20,985 bases of DNA from Deltaproteobacteria bacterium. Lineage in GTDB: Bacteria > Myxococcota > UBA727 > JABDBI01. Every line of letters starts with the position of its first letter. The stretch's first letter is position 1. Positions 1-7,240 of the stretch are shown here, piece by piece. Both the position numbers and the translations under genes were made by a program. The notes beneath the pieces are model-generated. The model saw nothing but the letters and a program-made list of their open reading frames with translations, was not told the origin of the DNA and ran no database searches. Where the stretch lies: the NCBI GenBank assembly GCA_016764955.1, contig JAESQZ010000175.1, forward strand, positions 1-20,985, given 5' to 3'.

Positions 1-28
1 CTCTCCACCATGTGGAGAGGGGGAGTCA
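1..28. repeat. Left inverted repeat flanking the DUF559 gene (cut by window edge)
   Basis: Bases 1-28 are the exact reverse complement of bases 433-460. The copy contains its own small hairpin, with arms CTCTCCAC and GTGGAGAG around a 3-nt loop. The right-hand partner continues outward through a G-rich stretch to about 480, so the left copy probably extends beyond the window start. Confidence 0.85.
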
Positions 29-50
29 CTGTGAAGGTGGTTGTTTTCCT

Positions 51-80
51 TTTCCAATAAATGGTTCCACTAAATACAAT
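51..80 (+). promoter_or_regulatory. Putative promoter of the DUF559 gene
   Basis: A -10-like TACAAT lies at 75-80 and a weak -35-like TTTCCA at 51-56, with 18 bp between them. Only five bases separate the -10 from the ATG at 86 and no Shine-Dalgarno is visible, so the transcript would be leaderless or nearly so. Judged by eye. Confidence 0.45.
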
Positions 81-85
81 CAGCA

Positions 86-496
86 ATGTCTGAAAAATAT
101 AAAGGCTACCTAAGGGCTAGACTGTTACGGAGCACTTCAACAAAATCAGAACAGGTACTATGGGCAATCTTGAGAGCTAAGCGATTCAAGGGATATAAGT
201 TTCGCCGCCAGCACCCCGTCGGACCTTATGTGCTTGATTTCTACTGCGCTCGAAAACGAATGGGCATTGAATTGGATGGCGAAATCCATAATAATCCAGC
301 GGCTCAACAATATGACCAGAAGCGTACCCGAACCCTAGCAAGCGCCGGTCGAAAGATTATTAGGTTCAGTAATTACCAAGTTTTGAAACAAAAAGTTCTC
401 GTGGAAAACATAATTCTTAAAACGCTACAAAATGACTCCCCCTCTCCACATGGTGGAGAGGGGGCCGGGGGGAGAGGTCATAGGTTGCAATTTTGA
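86..496 (+). CDS. DUF559 / Vsr-like endonuclease-fold protein
   Basis: A 136-residue protein of the DUF559 family, small relatives of the Vsr/PD-(D/E)XK endonuclease fold. The family hallmark is visible around residues 50-68 (VLDFYCARKRMGIELDGEIH), with acidic candidates D51, E62 and D64 followed by H68. The basic N-terminus fits nucleic-acid binding. The last ~20 residues (PSPHGGEGAGGRG and the tail) are encoded by the palindromic repeat at 433-480, so the original C-terminus was probably extended by the repeat. The gene lies between inverted copies of that repeat and is likely part of the repeat unit. The biochemical role of stand-alone DUF559 proteins is not established; nuclease activity is a fold-based inference. 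The start at 86 is the first ATG after a -10-like hexamer and there is no Shine-Dalgarno. Confidence 0.85.
   Translation: MSEKYKGYLRARLLRSTSTKSEQVLWAILRAKRFKGYKFRRQHPVGPYVLDFYCARKRMGIELDGEIHNNPAAQQYDQKRTRTLASAGRKIIRFSNYQVLKQKVLVENIILKTLQNDSPSPHGGEGAGGRGHRLQF
433..480. repeat. Right inverted repeat, GC-rich palindromic element
   Basis: Bases 433-460 are the exact reverse complement of 1-28, followed by a G-rich tail GGGGCCGGGGGGAGAGGTCA at 461-480. The palindromic core has arms CTCTCCAC/GTGGAGAG at 442-460. Read in the DUF559 frame it encodes the PSPHGGEGAGGRG tail. Confidence 0.85.
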
Positions 497-514
497 TTTC
501 GACCTGGCAAATGC

Positions 515-1054
515 ATGGTTGTGCTCCTGAAAATTTTAGCAGTAGCGATATTGTTCCCACTGTTTCTGCAGGCCAAAACCTTCGAACCACAAAAAGATCG
601 TTGGTCTGTTGGTGGCAGCGCCAGCTTACCATTTAAAGGAACTGAAAAAGGCGTGCTATCGCTCAAGCTTAATCTGGAGCCCTCTATTAGCTGCTTCGTC
701 TTTGACCATATTGAAGTTTCTGGGAACCTAAGACTTGGGCTCACAATCTTGAGTGGCGAAAGAAATGGCTTTCGGGACCCAGTACAATGGGGTTTGGGTT
801 TAAGCAGCCGCTATGTCTTTGGTAGTCAACAAACCATCTATCCGTATATAGGCCTGCTGGGTTCGGTCGACCTGCAGAATTGGTGGGCAGAAACTTTAGA
901 GTGGCGCAGTGGTATATGGACTGGGTTCCTGGTGGTTCTTCAAGAGTCCTGGGTTTTAGATGTTGGGTTCCCGATTATAGCCGCCTTCTCATCTGAGCGC
1001 TTCCAGTACATTGAAGTCATACTTGGCCAAGTCGGTTTGAACTATTACTTCTAG
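515..1054 (+). CDS. Small outer-membrane beta-barrel protein
   Basis: A 179-residue exported protein. Residues 1-20 form a hydrophobic signal peptide ending LFLQAK. The rest alternates polar and aromatic/hydrophobic residues in strand-sized stretches and ends in NYYF; a terminal Phe is the usual recognition signal for the outer-membrane (BAM) assembly machinery. The size fits an 8-stranded barrel. No specific family is recognised. It appears to open a five-gene cluster: the next gene starts 9 nt downstream, and a second barrel gene closes the cluster at 4141. I see no convincing Shine-Dalgarno or promoter just upstream, and a second ATG at 511 is out of frame. Substrate or ligand is unknown. 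Confidence 0.7.
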   Translation: MVVLLKILAVAILFPLFLQAKTFEPQKDRWSVGGSASLPFKGTEKGVLSLKLNLEPSISCFVFDHIEVSGNLRLGLTILSGERNGFRDPVQWGLGLSSRYVFGSQQTIYPYIGLLGSVDLQNWWAETLEWRSGIWTGFLVVLQESWVLDVGFPIIAAFSSERFQYIEVILGQVGLNYYF

Positions 1055-1063
1055 GATTTGATC

Positions 1064-1981
1064 ATGCGCGTCTTAATATCTCTATTTTGTCTTATCGCGG
1101 GATGTTCTTTAAACGATCCATTTCCCAAATTTAACACGCCCTATTCGGATGAAGGCTTCGATGAATGTCTGGCTCAAAACCCAACGTTATCAAGATCAGA
1201 GTGCAACATCCAAAACTGCTTAAGCGGGTTAGATACTTTGCATGGGATGAGCCGACTACTGAAAGATATTGCCCCAATCTTGGAAGACATGAAACTAACT
1301 TACTGGCTAGATGGCGCCAGTGTTTATGGAGGTATTCGATTTAATGCTTTTGTCCCCTGGGACGACGATGTAGATGTTGGCGTCATAGCCAGCGAATTTG
1401 AACATCGCACTGAAGAACTTAGGAGCAAGTTGGCTGCGCTTGGGTATCAGCTAATTCCTTTCTATAACAGCACCGGGACTGCCTTTCGCGGATTATTTGG
1501 CGGCCAGCCAGACTTTTGGCAAGTTATTATGACTAAGCCGGTTCTTGACCGGATCCAACTTGAGCTTGATCCCTCATTGAGCGCAGAGTTTTTGGAGCGA
1601 AGTTATTTTCGCTACTTGTCAGCAGATTTGCCGCCACACTTAGACATATTTGTTTTTGATGATCTTAGAGATTCACTCTTCATGCGCGTGCCCGGTTTAA
1701 AATTTCCTAAAAACGTTATTTTGGGCCCAAATGGAAACGAAACAGGTCATGTCACCATACTAGATACTTCATACTCAATCCCTTATAACGCAGACCAATA
1801 TGCTTCGATTCTTCTAGGTAAGAGCATCTCAATTAAAGACGATGTTGTTGTTAAGAAAGAGCATGCCTCTTCTGCATGTTCCAATCGCATTAAATTTCAT
1901 AATTTCAGTACTTCCACCACCAGGCAGTACCTTTGCAGCTTTTTAGAGTTTGCCTTTCCCAGCCAAGGAGCTTGCCCATAG
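1064..1981 (+). CDS. LicD-family phosphotransferase-like lipoprotein
   Basis: A 305-residue protein of the LicD/fukutin nucleotidyltransferase-fold family. Known members transfer phosphocholine or other phospho-substituents from CDP-linked donors onto glycans. The core is clear: YWLDGASVYGGIRFNAFVPW from residue 80, then the metal-binding acidic run WDDDVDVG at 99-106. It begins MRVLISLFCLIAGC, a lipobox with Cys14 as the lipidated residue. Cysteines at 35, 48 and 53 and three near the C-terminus suggest disulfides in an oxidising compartment. Family members characterised in bacteria normally act in the cytoplasm, where their CDP donors are. The ATG at 1064 is chosen because AGGA lies 7 nt upstream; an in-frame TTG at 1058 is less likely. 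The next gene, a cytidylyltransferase, would make the CDP donor class LicD enzymes use, which supports a shared pathway. Substrate not determined. Confidence 0.8.
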   Translation: MRVLISLFCLIAGCSLNDPFPKFNTPYSDEGFDECLAQNPTLSRSECNIQNCLSGLDTLHGMSRLLKDIAPILEDMKLTYWLDGASVYGGIRFNAFVPWDDDVDVGVIASEFEHRTEELRSKLAALGYQLIPFYNSTGTAFRGLFGGQPDFWQVIMTKPVLDRIQLELDPSLSAEFLERSYFRYLSADLPPHLDIFVFDDLRDSLFMRVPGLKFPKNVILGPNGNETGHVTILDTSYSIPYNADQYASILLGKSISIKDDVVVKKEHASSACSNRIKFHNFSTSTTRQYLCSFLEFAFPSQGACP

Positions 1982-1989
1982 GAGAAATT

Positions 1990-3006
1990 ATGCGCTCATT
2001 GATTATCACTATTTTTTTGCTCGGGACAATCTCGTTAGAAGCGAGAACAATAAACAAAAAGCCTGGCCAGAAAATCGTTTTTGTAGACGGCATTTTTGAC
2101 CTTGCTCACTTCGGGCATGCACGGGCATTCTTAAAGGCAAAAAAACATGCCGCTCGGCACTTCAACACATCTATTGAAAACATCATATTGTTAGTCGGTG
2201 TAAATGACGACAATAATCTTGAAAGCTACAAGCGTCTTCCTGTTATGAGTCTGCAAGAACGTGTTGCACAGATATCTTCCTTCAAAGAAGTGGATGCTGT
2301 CATTGCTCCTGTACCACTCAAATTCTCAAAAGAGCTCCTTGCGGAAGAAGACATTGACTTAGTCATGCATGGAGATGATTACACAGCAGAAAAGGTCGCT
2401 CTGTACTATCAAGAAGCAGTTGACGCTGGCAAATTCGCTACATACCCCTATGGACCAGGTATTTCTACTTCAAAGCTTATTGATACTGCTATACAACGTG
2501 GACTCTCAGATAAAATTCGACGTTCAAGACCTCGCAATATGAGCCTATCGCTCGATGTCTCGCCAATTATCACTGGTGGCTTAGGGCTTCGATATGAGTA
2601 CCAGCTTGAGCCCTGGCTAAAACTCACAGTTCCCCTTGAGGCCAAAGCGCGTATTCTTTCGCCTTTGCCAAGCGAAGCCAAAAACGCCCTTAGACTTTAT
2701 GCTTGGAGCACTTTGCCAGATTTTACAATCTTAACGGGCTTAGGTGTACAGCTGAACTATCAAGGTTGGTACATTGAGCCCCAGTTAAAACTTGGCTATG
2801 CGCGAGTGGTTTACTTAGGCAAAACCGGCGCCAAAGATTTATTTCTCTTTCAACCGACGTTTTTGTTTGGTTACACACAGACTTTTGAAAACGGTTTTTT
2901 AGTCAACGTAGGCTTGGGCTTTTCGTGGCATTCGTTTAGCCCAGCTGAAGACGCTATGTCGTTCTGGTCACCCGATGCTGTTTTGGCAGTGGGTTACGCA
3001 TGGTAA
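1990..3006 (+). CDS. Exported cytidylyltransferase fused to a C-terminal beta-barrel
   Basis: A 338-residue protein with three parts. Residues 1-18 are a signal peptide (MRSLIITIFLLGTISLEA). Residues 27-170 match the phosphocholine/phosphoethanolamine cytidylyltransferase family of eukaryotic type: FVDGIFDLAHFGH with the nucleotide-binding HxGH at 40-43, a KEVDAVIAPVP segment at 99-109, and GISTSKLI from 157, the equivalent of the GISTSxII motif. Residues 184-338 are strand-rich and end GYAW, resembling a small outer-membrane barrel. Known relatives make CDP-choline or CDP-ethanolamine from CTP in the cytosol, so a signal peptide and barrel are unexpected. The start at 1990 is set by AGGAG at 1980-1984; the longer in-frame ORF reaching back into licD lacks support. 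The fusion architecture is read directly from one uninterrupted frame; the barrel assignment and substrate are inference. Confidence 0.8.
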   Translation: MRSLIITIFLLGTISLEARTINKKPGQKIVFVDGIFDLAHFGHARAFLKAKKHAARHFNTSIENIILLVGVNDDNNLESYKRLPVMSLQERVAQISSFKEVDAVIAPVPLKFSKELLAEEDIDLVMHGDDYTAEKVALYYQEAVDAGKFATYPYGPGISTSKLIDTAIQRGLSDKIRRSRPRNMSLSLDVSPIITGGLGLRYEYQLEPWLKLTVPLEAKARILSPLPSEAKNALRLYAWSTLPDFTILTGLGVQLNYQGWYIEPQLKLGYARVVYLGKTGAKDLFLFQPTFLFGYTQTFENGFLVNVGLGFSWHSFSPAEDAMSFWSPDAVLAVGYAW

Positions 3007-4139
3007 GGTTTTTGGCCATTGCGCTCACGCTAATCGCCGCCTGCTCAGGTAACGAGCCAGCCTATTGTAAAAACAGCCTGGGTACTAAGAGGACTCAAGA
3101 TCTTCACCATTTGGCAAACTCGGGCAACCCAGAAAAGGTCGTGGTGCTCACAATCGATACGAGCCCTACCAAGCGCTCAGAGCTTTTAGAAAGTACCCTT
3201 AAGTATTTTGATTACGAGTACTACATTCTGGGAAACCAAAATGCAAAACAGCAGCCGCACCCCAAAAAATCAGGGGTGTTTCGAGAGTACTTCTTCTCTT
3301 ACAAACTATATCGATACCTAGATACGCTCCAAGAAATCATGACCATACGAGGGCCTAAGTCAATCGTAGTCTTAACTGATGCGAGCGATGTTATGTTCGC
3401 ACTCGGCCCAAAGGCAATTAAAGATCGTTTCGAAAAGCTTGGCCAACCAATCATACTTTCTGGAGAAATGCTTATCACTGCAACCAGGCTTCCCTATATC
3501 AAGCGCTTTGCACAAGAGCTTCACATGGAAGAAGAGCTAGAAAGCACAAACTCAGACACCATAAAGCTGGTTGAGCTGTTACGTGAAGTTGTTATTTTTA
3601 AAGGCACCTCCTGGGGCTATGGAGACTTGCCATTTGTCCTATGGATGCCCGAGGTCCAAGAAACAGTCTCATTAATTAAAAAAATTCCTGTAGAGCCCAA
3701 TGGCCCTGCAAACCAGTTCAGATATGTCAACAGTGGCGGCATAGTTGGTTACGCGGATGCCCTGATTGAAGCACTCGAAGACATGGATATTCAAATCGGA
3801 GATGACGATCAGGCTATCTGGAACCAGTGGTACGGCGCCATCGGGTATCCCAGAAATAAGGGTTTAATTGATTACCAGCAAACCACTCTTGCTCAAATCA
3901 ATCACGATTTTGATATGGATGCTGTGTTTCGATTTTTGTTTGATGACTTTCCTACTCTGCCTTCAAAACCGCCTTTTGTATTCAAGTGGGAGCCTGACAC
4001 CATGCCGGTTGCCTATCACTGCGCAGGGTGTAATCAAAGCAACATGCGTAGTTTTCATCGCCAGATTGTAAATACACTTCAAGAGCGATTTGAGATATTC
4101 TCTAAAGAGCAACTTCAATTTGTAAACGGGTGTTATTAA
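3000..4139 (+). CDS. PLOD-like glycosyltransferase lipoprotein
   Basis: A 379-residue protein resembling the glycosyltransferase domain of procollagen lysyl hydroxylase (PLOD1-3) and related galactosyl/glucosyltransferases. Visible motifs are VVLTDASDVMF at 123-133 with a DxxD metal site (D127, D130), ILSGE at 152-156, RYVNSGGIVGYA at 241-252 and DDDQ at 268-271. These family members transfer sugars from UDP-sugar donors. The N-terminus MVRFLAIALTLIAAC is a lipobox with Cys15 lipidated, so the enzyme is predicted to be membrane-anchored outside the cytoplasm. The ATG at 3000 overlaps the end of the cytidylyltransferase gene, implying translational coupling. Cysteines are paired near the C-terminus (HCAGC). 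Acceptor and donor sugar are unknown. The resemblance is by motif order, not by alignment. Confidence 0.75.
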   Translation: MVRFLAIALTLIAACSGNEPAYCKNSLGTKRTQDLHHLANSGNPEKVVVLTIDTSPTKRSELLESTLKYFDYEYYILGNQNAKQQPHPKKSGVFREYFFSYKLYRYLDTLQEIMTIRGPKSIVVLTDASDVMFALGPKAIKDRFEKLGQPIILSGEMLITATRLPYIKRFAQELHMEEELESTNSDTIKLVELLREVVIFKGTSWGYGDLPFVLWMPEVQETVSLIKKIPVEPNGPANQFRYVNSGGIVGYADALIEALEDMDIQIGDDDQAIWNQWYGAIGYPRNKGLIDYQQTTLAQINHDFDMDAVFRFLFDDFPTLPSKPPFVFKWEPDTMPVAYHCAGCNQSNMRSFHRQIVNTLQERFEIFSKEQLQFVNGCY

Positions 4140-4140
4140 T

Positions 4141-4818
4141 ATGCGAAATTTTCTACTTTCACTGATGATTCTTTTGGCACTGATGCCCACAGCAAATGCT
4201 GAGCATGTTGCCACCTCAACGCGCTTTTCACCTTTGGTTTTAAGCCTCAATAAGCAACAGCGAATCCAAGGCGCTTTTGATTTTCAATCATCACCCAGCG
4301 GCGAGCTAAGTATTGCCTATCTCTACAAGCTCTATGATGGCTTCGACGTTGGTGTTGGCATACATGGTGGGCTATTGGGCGGCAACATGGCGAGCGGCAT
4401 TTTTGGTTTTGATGTTGTTCTGCGCTATGTAAGAGCTGTAAACGACTATCTTTTCTTAGGCATCCAAACTCAAGGTGGCTATGTGTACAGCGGCCTTGGC
4501 GACAAAAGCATTTCTGAAAACTTTGCAAGTTCTTTTCCCATCACCATTGGCGCTGTTATTGGAGGCGTTGTTCGTGAAAGCACACAACTCTATTTCTTTC
4601 CTGCTGTAGAACTTGGGCGTGCTGCCAACGCTGGGGACCCTCTTTGGAAGACTGGCATTGGGCTTCAGTTAGCTGTTGGCACGGTTATCGCGATTCATGA
4701 CGATTTCTTTGCTTATTTAGAAACTCAGCCTACTTTTGCCAATTTAAATAGCAATACGACTTCAGGATTTCAGAGCTTTCGAATTGGGCTGACTTTGGGC
4801 GTTTTGTATGATTTCTGA
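4141..4818 (+). CDS. Outer-membrane beta-barrel protein
   Basis: A 225-residue exported protein. The signal peptide is residues 1-20, ending PTANA before EHVA. The mature part has repeated amphipathic strand patterns rich in Gly, Tyr and Phe and ends VLYDF, the aromatic C-terminus typical of BAM-dependent barrels. It starts one base after the stop of the PLOD-like gene, without a clear Shine-Dalgarno, so it is probably translated by coupling. It is the last gene of the five-gene cluster and is followed directly by a palindromic repeat that could act as a terminator. No specific family recognised; it could be a pore, an anchor or a structural partner of the exported enzymes. Confidence 0.7.
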   Translation: MRNFLLSLMILLALMPTANAEHVATSTRFSPLVLSLNKQQRIQGAFDFQSSPSGELSIAYLYKLYDGFDVGVGIHGGLLGGNMASGIFGFDVVLRYVRAVNDYLFLGIQTQGGYVYSGLGDKSISENFASSFPITIGAVIGGVVRESTQLYFFPAVELGRAANAGDPLWKTGIGLQLAVGTVIAIHDDFFAYLETQPTFANLNSNTTSGFQSFRIGLTLGVLYDF

Positions 4819-4824
4819 GAACAG

Positions 4825-4900
4825 TTGTCATACCAGCGAAGGCTGGTATCCAGCATATGTTTTGACCTGTTCTGGATGCCAGCCTTCGCTGGCATGACAA
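4825..4900. repeat. Class-1 palindromic element (76 bp)
   Basis: Outer arms TTGTCAT...ATGACAA enclose two half-elements, ACCAGCGAAGGCTGGTATCC on the left and TGCCAGCCTTCGCTGGCA on the right, each itself a hairpin. It lies between the convergent genes ending at 4818 and 4902, a position where a bidirectional terminator would be expected. Similar copies are at 9577 and 18826. Confidence 0.85.
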
Positions 4901-4901
4901 T

Positions 4902-5882
4902 TCACTCGCGATCGTTTTCTAATATATCCAACACACATCTTTGATAGCGCTCGGAATTAGTCGTCCCACTAAAGGTCGCGTCCACAGATGGCCTTGGGCT
5001 CCAGCCTGGGATATTAAGCTTAATCTTGTGTAATGCACCGGCATCACTATTTGAACTAAAACGGTGAATATCTCGTGAGTATTCATTGATCACACGAACC
5101 ATATCCACGCCACCCTCAGCAATGACATAGCTAATAACCAAGTCGTCTGAGGTCCGGCAGGCTTTGCTGAGTCTTGAAAGCTGCTTTAAACGTCCAGTAC
5201 TAACAAGGCGCGGCCTATAGGCAACCCCACGCCAACCTTCAACAGTATCGCAGAAGCTAATGGGGCCAGATCCACAAAGAGGCTTTTTTCGAGCCTTCCC
5301 AACTGCAGGCCACTCTTCTTCAAGAATTCCATAAACTTCAATATAATTACCCCAGCCGCTCAACACAGCATCAGGATAGCCAACAGCGTGGTAAATAAAT
5401 TCATTAACCATACCCTTGGAATAGGCCATGTCATCATCAACCGAAATCACCAGCGCATTTGGATCTGTTTTTCCAACCAATTCAATCGCTGGCAACATTT
5501 TCATCACTGGCCCGTAATCGTGATCGTATTCTTGGGCAATAACTCTTAACTTGGGGAACTTCTCTTTTAATGGCTCAACTAAGCTCAAGTCATAAGCTGT
5601 CTCGTTGCGGTAGAGTTTTGGCAGGGCTAAAAAGATCTTTTCTACATGTTGCAAATCTAAGGAGCTTAAGGTTGGCTCAAGCTTGCTAAGTCTTTCTGGA
5701 GATGTGGTTAGGGAAACATAAACCCTATGCTGATTCAAGTAGTTCTTGGTACTCAGTTGGCTACTTAGATTACGTACTGGAAGACTTGCTAAGCACTGCA
5801 TAGCCTGTTCATCAGGCAAGTCTTCACAAGTATTGCAGGCTATAAACCCCAGCATCCAAATTAGAACTAGCCACTTAATCAT
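4902..5882 (-). CDS. GT-A-like glycosyltransferase lipoprotein
   Basis: A 326-residue protein with a GT-A glycosyltransferase layout: VYVSLTTSPERL near residue 54, then EYDHDYGPVMKMLPAIE (118-134), the metal-binding VISVDDDMAY with D149-D151, EGWRGVAYRP (215-224) and SDDLVISYVIAEGG (245-258). This order occurs in nucleotide-sugar glycosyltransferases, but I cannot name the family. The N-terminus MIKWLVLIWMLGFIAC is a lipobox (Cys16), followed by further cysteines. The ATG at 5882 is preferred over a GTG at 5888 because AAGTGAG lies just upstream. A good promoter sits at 5900-5927. It is the third lipoprotein enzyme in this neighbourhood and converges on the five-gene cluster, so a shared role is likely but unproven. 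Its stop is two bases from a palindromic element. Confidence 0.7.
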   Translation of the reverse strand: MIKWLVLIWMLGFIACNTCEDLPDEQAMQCLASLPVRNLSSQLSTKNYLNQHRVYVSLTTSPERLSKLEPTLSSLDLQHVEKIFLALPKLYRNETAYDLSLVEPLKEKFPKLRVIAQEYDHDYGPVMKMLPAIELVGKTDPNALVISVDDDMAYSKGMVNEFIYHAVGYPDAVLSGWGNYIEVYGILEEEWPAVGKARKKPLCGSGPISFCDTVEGWRGVAYRPRLVSTGRLKQLSRLSKACRTSDDLVISYVIAEGGVDMVRVINEYSRDIHRFSSNSDAGALHKIKLNIPGWSPRPSVDATFSGTTNSERYQRCVLDILENDRE

Positions 5883-5899
5883 ACTCACTTAATATCGGC

Positions 5900-5927
5900 A
5901 GTATAGCTGATGGGTTGCTTTTGGCAA
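5900..5927 (-). promoter_or_regulatory. Promoter of the GT-A lipoprotein gene
   Basis: On the minus strand TTGCCA (5927-5922) and TATACT (5905-5900) are separated by 16 bp, a close match to a housekeeping sigma promoter. The predicted transcript start near 5893 leaves a leader of about 11 nt before the ATG at 5882. Confidence 0.6.
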
Positions 5928-5933
5928 GGTGAT

Positions 5934-6033
5934 GTCATCCCGGCCTTGAGCCGGGATCCAGTAAAATATGATCGCATGCCTAAAGGGTAACCATTTCAAC
6001 AATGACTGGACCCCGGGTCAAGCCCGGGGTGAC
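5934..6033. repeat. Class-2 palindromic element (100 bp)
   Basis: Starts GTCATCCCGGCCTTGAGCC and ends with a hairpin-forming ACCCCGGGTCAAGCCCGGGG run followed by GTGAC. Each end forms its own stem and the two ends are approximate inverted repeats. The right end overlaps the last 16 bases of the downstream minus-strand gene and supplies its stop codon. A second copy is at 15967-16079. Confidence 0.85.
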
Positions 6034-7160
6034 AGGCTCTCCATTACCGCATCAGCCCCAGCCCCAGACTCCAACAGCTTTCTAGGCTCATCGCTTCCAA
6101 ATAACAAATCAATCGCCAGCCTGTCTGACACAAACTCATAAGGCTCTCGGCGCCAATCAAAACCCTCAAACTGCCTAGCCGCCCAAATCACAGCCACGCC
6201 TGTTTTAAGCGCATTAAATTGCTTTTTATCGGTCACATGAATCTGCAAACCACCGCAAAGCTTGCCCGCATGTTTTTGAAAAGTAGGCGTAAACCAACAA
6301 GGTCTCAACACAGCGCCCGGCAGCTCACAAGAACTTGCAAGTTCAGCAAAGCGATCTGGATCTTGGATATAAGGCGCCCCAGCTAATTCAAATGGCCTTG
6401 TCGTTCCACGCCCTTCAGACAAATTTGTCCCCTCAAATAAACAACCCCCTGGGTACACAAGAGCCGTATCAGGCGTTGGCATATTGGGCGAAGTCATCAC
6501 CCACGGCAGCCCTGTTTCACCAAAGTGCTGCTCACGATTCCAATTTTGCATTTCAACAACTTCTAAATCAGTGTCCAGACCATCATGCTCTTTAAAAAAA
6601 CGCGCCAGTTCACCCAAAGTCATCCCGTGGCGATTTTGCAGCGGATACTCGCCCACAAAAGACTCAAAACCTTTTTGAACTAAGTTGCCTTCTTTTTGGA
6701 CGCCGCCCAGCGGATTCGGCCGGTCAACAACCAGGCATTTAATTTTTGCTTTCGCACAGGCTCGAATGGCAAAAGCAATCGTGTACGCAAAAGTATAATA
6801 ACGAGACCCAATGTCTTGTAAGTCACAAAGCAAGACATCTACGTCTTTAAGTGCTTTCGGATCAACGCTCAAGCTCTCTCGAGTAGAGCCATAAAGGCTT
6901 GTGATCGGCAACCCTGTCTTGGCATCAATACTGCTTTCAACGCCCTCCATATCTTGGGCATTGCCCCAAAAGCCGTGCTCAGGCCCAAAAAGATGCTTCA
7001 CTTGAACGCCATGCTCTAAACATAAATGCAAAATATGCTTAAGCTTAGAGTCAACGCTCGCTGGGTGCGCCAGCAGGCCTACTTTTAAGCCTTTCAGGCG
7101 CTTAAACTTTTCTTCAACCAAAACATCGAGACCGGTTAAAACTTGGGACATGGGGAGCAT
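6018..7160 (-). CDS. namZ: NamZ-type exo-beta-N-acetylmuramidase (DUF1343)
   Basis: A 380-residue protein of the DUF1343/NamZ family, which removes N-acetylmuramic acid from the non-reducing end of peptidoglycan fragments. Supporting segments: HLFGPEHGFWG (57-67, with the conserved PEHG), TGLPITSLYGSTR (82-94), LLCDLQDIGSRYYTF, VVDRPNPLGG, and SPNMPTPDTALVYPGGCLFE with GTNLSEGRGTTRPFE just after it, all standard for the family. There is no signal peptide, so the enzyme is predicted to be cytoplasmic and to serve muropeptide recycling, whereas characterised relatives are often secreted. The last residues (SPRA) and the stop are encoded by the class-2 repeat, so the natural C-terminus was probably altered by it. 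The start at 7160 is the first ATG of the frame, with an alternative at 7151; neither has a strong Shine-Dalgarno. The promoter region is shared with the divergent TA operon. Confidence 0.88.
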   Translation of the reverse strand: MLPMSQVLTGLDVLVEEKFKRLKGLKVGLLAHPASVDSKLKHILHLCLEHGVQVKHLFGPEHGFWGNAQDMEGVESSIDAKTGLPITSLYGSTRESLSVDPKALKDVDVLLCDLQDIGSRYYTFAYTIAFAIRACAKAKIKCLVVDRPNPLGGVQKEGNLVQKGFESFVGEYPLQNRHGMTLGELARFFKEHDGLDTDLEVVEMQNWNREQHFGETGLPWVMTSPNMPTPDTALVYPGGCLFEGTNLSEGRGTTRPFELAGAPYIQDPDRFAELASSCELPGAVLRPCWFTPTFQKHAGKLCGGLQIHVTDKKQFNALKTGVAVIWAARQFEGFDWRREPYEFVSDRLAIDLLFGSDEPRKLLESGAGADAVMESLSPRA

Positions 7161-7188
7161 TGTGGCCTATTTTCGACCAGTTAGGAAG

Positions 7189-7232
7189 AGCGTACGCTTT
7201 AATTTCATAATCGTACGTCTTTATGCTATAGT
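7189..7232 (+). promoter_or_regulatory. Promoter with twin CGTACG boxes upstream of the TA pair
   Basis: A -10-like TATAGT with an upstream TG (TGCTATAGT) lies at 7227-7232, with TTCATA at 7204-7209 and 17 bp between. CGTACG occurs at 7191-7196 (inside the palindrome AGCGTACGCT, 7189-7198) and again at 7212-7217, exactly 21 bp apart, i.e. two helical turns. Each is followed by a similar CTTTA stretch. The boxes flank the -35 and are good candidates for antitoxin autoregulation sites. Only 8 nt separate the -10 from the ATG, with no Shine-Dalgarno. Confidence 0.55.
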
Positions 7233-7240
7233 AGCCGTAT

